Positions 12,965 to 14,391 of a stretch of DNA of 14,391 bases are shown here, piece after piece; the stretch's first letter is position 1, and each line of letters starts with the position of its first letter. The notes beneath the pieces are model-generated. The model worked only from the letters and a program-made list of their open reading frames with translations, was not told where the DNA came from and made no database searches. The DNA is taken from positions 1 to 14,391 of the forward strand of contig RPPU01000040.1 in the NCBI GenBank assembly GCA_003819975.1. Reading direction: 5' to 3'. The position numbers were made by a program, and so were the translations under genes. Origin of the DNA: Desulfobacteraceae bacterium (lineage in GTDB: Bacteria; Desulfobacterota; DSM-4660; Desulfatiglandales; HGW-15).

Positions 12965-12999
12965 TTGACAATTTAACTTTTAAAAAGTAAAATTGTCAA
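12965..12999 (+). promoter_or_regulatory. Promoter embedded in a 35-bp palindrome (probable operator)
   Basis: TTGACAATTTAACTTTT (12965-12981) and AAAAGTAAAATTGTCAA (12983-12999) form 17-bp arms with a single mismatch around a central A. The left arm begins with a perfect -35 TTGACA; 17 bases later the right arm contains TAAAAT (12988-12993), one base from the consensus -10. Transcription would start around 13000-13002, at the ATG, implying a leaderless mRNA. A dimeric or oligomeric protein bound to the palindrome would cover the whole promoter. Confidence 0.65.
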
Positions 13000-13001
13000 C
13001 T

Positions 13002-14192
13002 ATGTGGATTGAAAGAGAAATTTCAAATGACCTTCACCAGATTGTTAAAACATTCCCGGTTTTAGCTCTGGTAGGTCCCCGGCAAGTTGGTAAATCAGCC
13101 TTATTAGAAAGGATCTTTCCCCAATATCGACACATAAGCTTCGATGTCGGAACCTTGGCAAAAACTGCTGAAACCAGACCCCAAGATTTTTTAAACGAAT
13201 ATACTCCGCCGATCCTATTGGATGAAATTCAATATGTCCCCTCTTTTTTTCGTCATATTAAGACCTATGTGGATTCCCGAAAATCGGAAAACGGTCTCTT
13301 TATTTTAACCGGATCTCAAAATTTTTTGCTTCTGGAAAACCTGTCCGAAAGCCTGGCCGGTCGTGTTGCGGTCATCCCTTTTCTCGGTCTTTCCGCCTCT
13401 GAATGGCAAGCAAGTCCTATTAGTACGGATGTTTCCTGGAAAGAGTTTCTTTGGAGAGGCGGCTTCCCGGCGTTGTGGGCGGAAAAAGAAAAAGCTCCTG
13501 CCAAAGAACGCTGGTACCAGGGATATGTGGCCACCTATCTGGAACGGGATGTCCGAAACCTTCTAAATGTGGGAAGCTTGAGGACCTTTGAACGTTTTTT
13601 AAGAGCTGCGGCTGCCCGTTGCGGTCGGACTCTGAATATTTCCGAATTGGGAAGGGATGTCGGCATTTCCACCACTACCGCAACTCAATGGTTGAGCGTG
13701 TTGCAAGCCTCAAATCAGGTCTTTTTACTTGAACCCTATTACCGTTCCCTCGGTAAAAGACTGGCCAAAAGCCCTAAACTCTACTTCACGGACACGGGCC
13801 TGGCTTCTTATCTTATGGGTTATTCCTCACCCGAGGCGCTTTGGTCTTCAAAAGAGGCTGGAGCCCTATGGGAAACGCATGTCATTAATCAGTGGTTGCG
13901 CCGGCGAGACTGGCATGATCTCTCTATGGGAATATGGTACTGGCGCGATCAAGCCGGAAACGAAGTGGACCTGTTGATAGAAAAAAATCAAAAACTGGTT
14001 GCGGTGGAATGCAAACTCACCGAACAACCGGAACCCAAAGACATTAAAGGCATTAATCGTCTCAAAGACTTTTACGGCGCAGAGCAGATCGTTCACAGCT
14101 ATCTGGCCTGCCCTATTGAAAATTCGTTCGACATGGAAAGCAATGTCACGGTTGTAAACGGATGGAAAACTTGGGAGATTAAGGATTTTTAG
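13002..14192 (+). CDS. AAA-family ATPase with C-terminal DUF4143 domain
   Basis: A 396-residue protein of the widespread solo ATPase family (AAA domain plus DUF4143). Walker A is GPRQVGKS (25-32), Walker B is PILLDEIQ with Asp74-Glu75, and FILTGSQNFLL gives a sensor-type motif. SLAGRVAVIPFLGLSASEW, FLWRGGFPALW and YLERDVRNLLNVGSLRTF link to the helical DUF4143 part, which includes a winged-helix-like stretch (NISELGRDVGISTTTATQWL). Near the C-terminus GNEVDLLIE (Asp323) and AVECK (Glu336, Lys338) have the form of a PD-(D/E)XK nuclease core. Cellular role is unknown for the family; it is frequent in mobile or accessory DNA. I chose ATG 13002 over an in-frame TTG at 12993, which lies inside the palindrome. 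No Shine-Dalgarno is present, consistent with a leaderless transcript. Confidence 0.93.
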   Translation: MWIEREISNDLHQIVKTFPVLALVGPRQVGKSALLERIFPQYRHISFDVGTLAKTAETRPQDFLNEYTPPILLDEIQYVPSFFRHIKTYVDSRKSENGLFILTGSQNFLLLENLSESLAGRVAVIPFLGLSASEWQASPISTDVSWKEFLWRGGFPALWAEKEKAPAKERWYQGYVATYLERDVRNLLNVGSLRTFERFLRAAAARCGRTLNISELGRDVGISTTTATQWLSVLQASNQVFLLEPYYRSLGKRLAKSPKLYFTDTGLASYLMGYSSPEALWSSKEAGALWETHVINQWLRRRDWHDLSMGIWYWRDQAGNEVDLLIEKNQKLVAVECKLTEQPEPKDIKGINRLKDFYGAEQIVHSYLACPIENSFDMESNVTVVNGWKTWEIKDF

Positions 14193-14357
14193 ACCATCTT
14201 CTCCTTTTCACACACCGGTTCGCCGTATAGGTTTCTCAGAAGGCGGAAGGCCCTGCGAAGGTGGATGCACACTGTAGATTTTCACAATAAATATGATAGA
14301 AATGGGCTAAGATTACCGGAATAGATTGACAAGGTTGGAAAAATTAGCGAAATAAAT

Positions 14358-14386
14358 GGCCCTGTTGTTAGGGCCTTTTTTATTTT
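14358..14386 (+). terminator. Rho-independent terminator
   Basis: GGCCCT (14358-14363) and AGGGCC (14370-14375) form a 6-bp GC-rich stem with a 6-base loop, followed by TTTTTTATTTT. This is the only textbook intrinsic terminator I see. It lies 165 bases after the DUF4143 stop; bases 14193-14357 between them hold no recognisable gene. Confidence 0.85.
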
Positions 14387-14391
14387 AAAGA

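Larger units (their letters stand above)
12619..13001. other. Repeat-rich intergenic region
   Basis: There is no gene of credible size in these 383 bases. From left to right they hold the palindrome GGATTAATCC (12630-12639), the hairpin TCCCGCG / CGTGGGA (12637-12653), a direct repeat CCACAGAT (12689-12696 and 12699-12706, the second overlapping a near DnaA box ATATCCACA at 12695-12703), a short GCCC / GGGC inverted repeat (12775-12785), an AT-stem hairpin at 12790-12818, a REP-like hairpin at 12856-12882, and the palindromic promoter of the next gene. The mixture suggests a site that collects small repeats. Confidence 0.6.

Noticed and set aside
12993..13001. TTG start for the DUF4143 ATPase
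   Set aside because: It lies inside the -10 and palindrome, upstream of the probable transcription start; the ATG at 13002 matches the family N-terminus.

Overview
The window is about 14.4 kb of bacterial chromosome carrying the replication and segregation hub of a Gram-negative-like bacterium. It holds dnaA beside an AT-rich candidate origin, a complete parS-parA-parB segregation module about 3 kb away, and the 3' part of gyrA. The DnaA carries an unusual ATPase core (Walker A ADTGLGKS, Walker B LLLEEVQF) that, from memory, resembles the DnaA type of Desulfobacterota ('deltaproteobacteria') and related uncultured lineages. The CooT-like protein and the type-2 PyrF fit that broad placement, but I cannot name a taxon. 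No rRNA, tRNA, CRISPR array or transposase gene was seen. The left edge is a foldback artefact: bases 1-76 are the reverse complement of the gyrA sequence that should precede base 77. This suggests a draft or metagenome contig.

Layout. 77-2484 (+): 3' part of gyrA, then gpsA. 2579-4637 (-): a PfkB-family sugar kinase downstream of a conserved polytopic membrane protein of unknown function. 4799-4993 (+): a small orphan protein with a strong Shine-Dalgarno. 4994-5225: a convergent intergenic region with a palindromic dispersed repeat (copy A). 5226-6853 (-): dnaA, with a small two-helix membrane protein overlapping its stop codon. 6854-7665: candidate oriC with facing DnaA boxes, palindromes and an AT-rich block. 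7666-9441 (-): a threonine/serine dehydratase-like PLP enzyme downstream of pyrF. 9442-10107: a long divergent intergenic region with AT-rich half-sites, repeat copy B, an 8-bp tandem repeat and a perfect parS next to a promoter. 10108-12618 (+): parA, parB, a CooT-like nickel-binding protein and a metallo-beta-lactamase-fold hydrolase. 12619-13001: a repeat-rich intergenic region with a REP-like hairpin and an AT-stem hairpin. 13002-14192 (+): a DUF4143-type AAA ATPase whose promoter lies inside a 35-bp palindrome. A strong intrinsic terminator closes the window.

How the parts fit. DnaA would open the adjacent AT-rich origin. ParB would load on parS and work with ParA to segregate the origin; parS abuts the -35 of the likely parAB promoter, which suggests autoregulation. 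Gyrase supports replication and transcription. GpsA (glycerophospholipid precursor), PfkB (sugar phosphate), PyrF (UMP synthesis) and the dehydratase are housekeeping metabolism. The candidates for something new are the unknown membrane protein, the dnaA-coupled small membrane protein, the CooT/hydrolase pair, the palindromic repeat family and the palindrome-embedded promoter of the DUF4143 ATPase.
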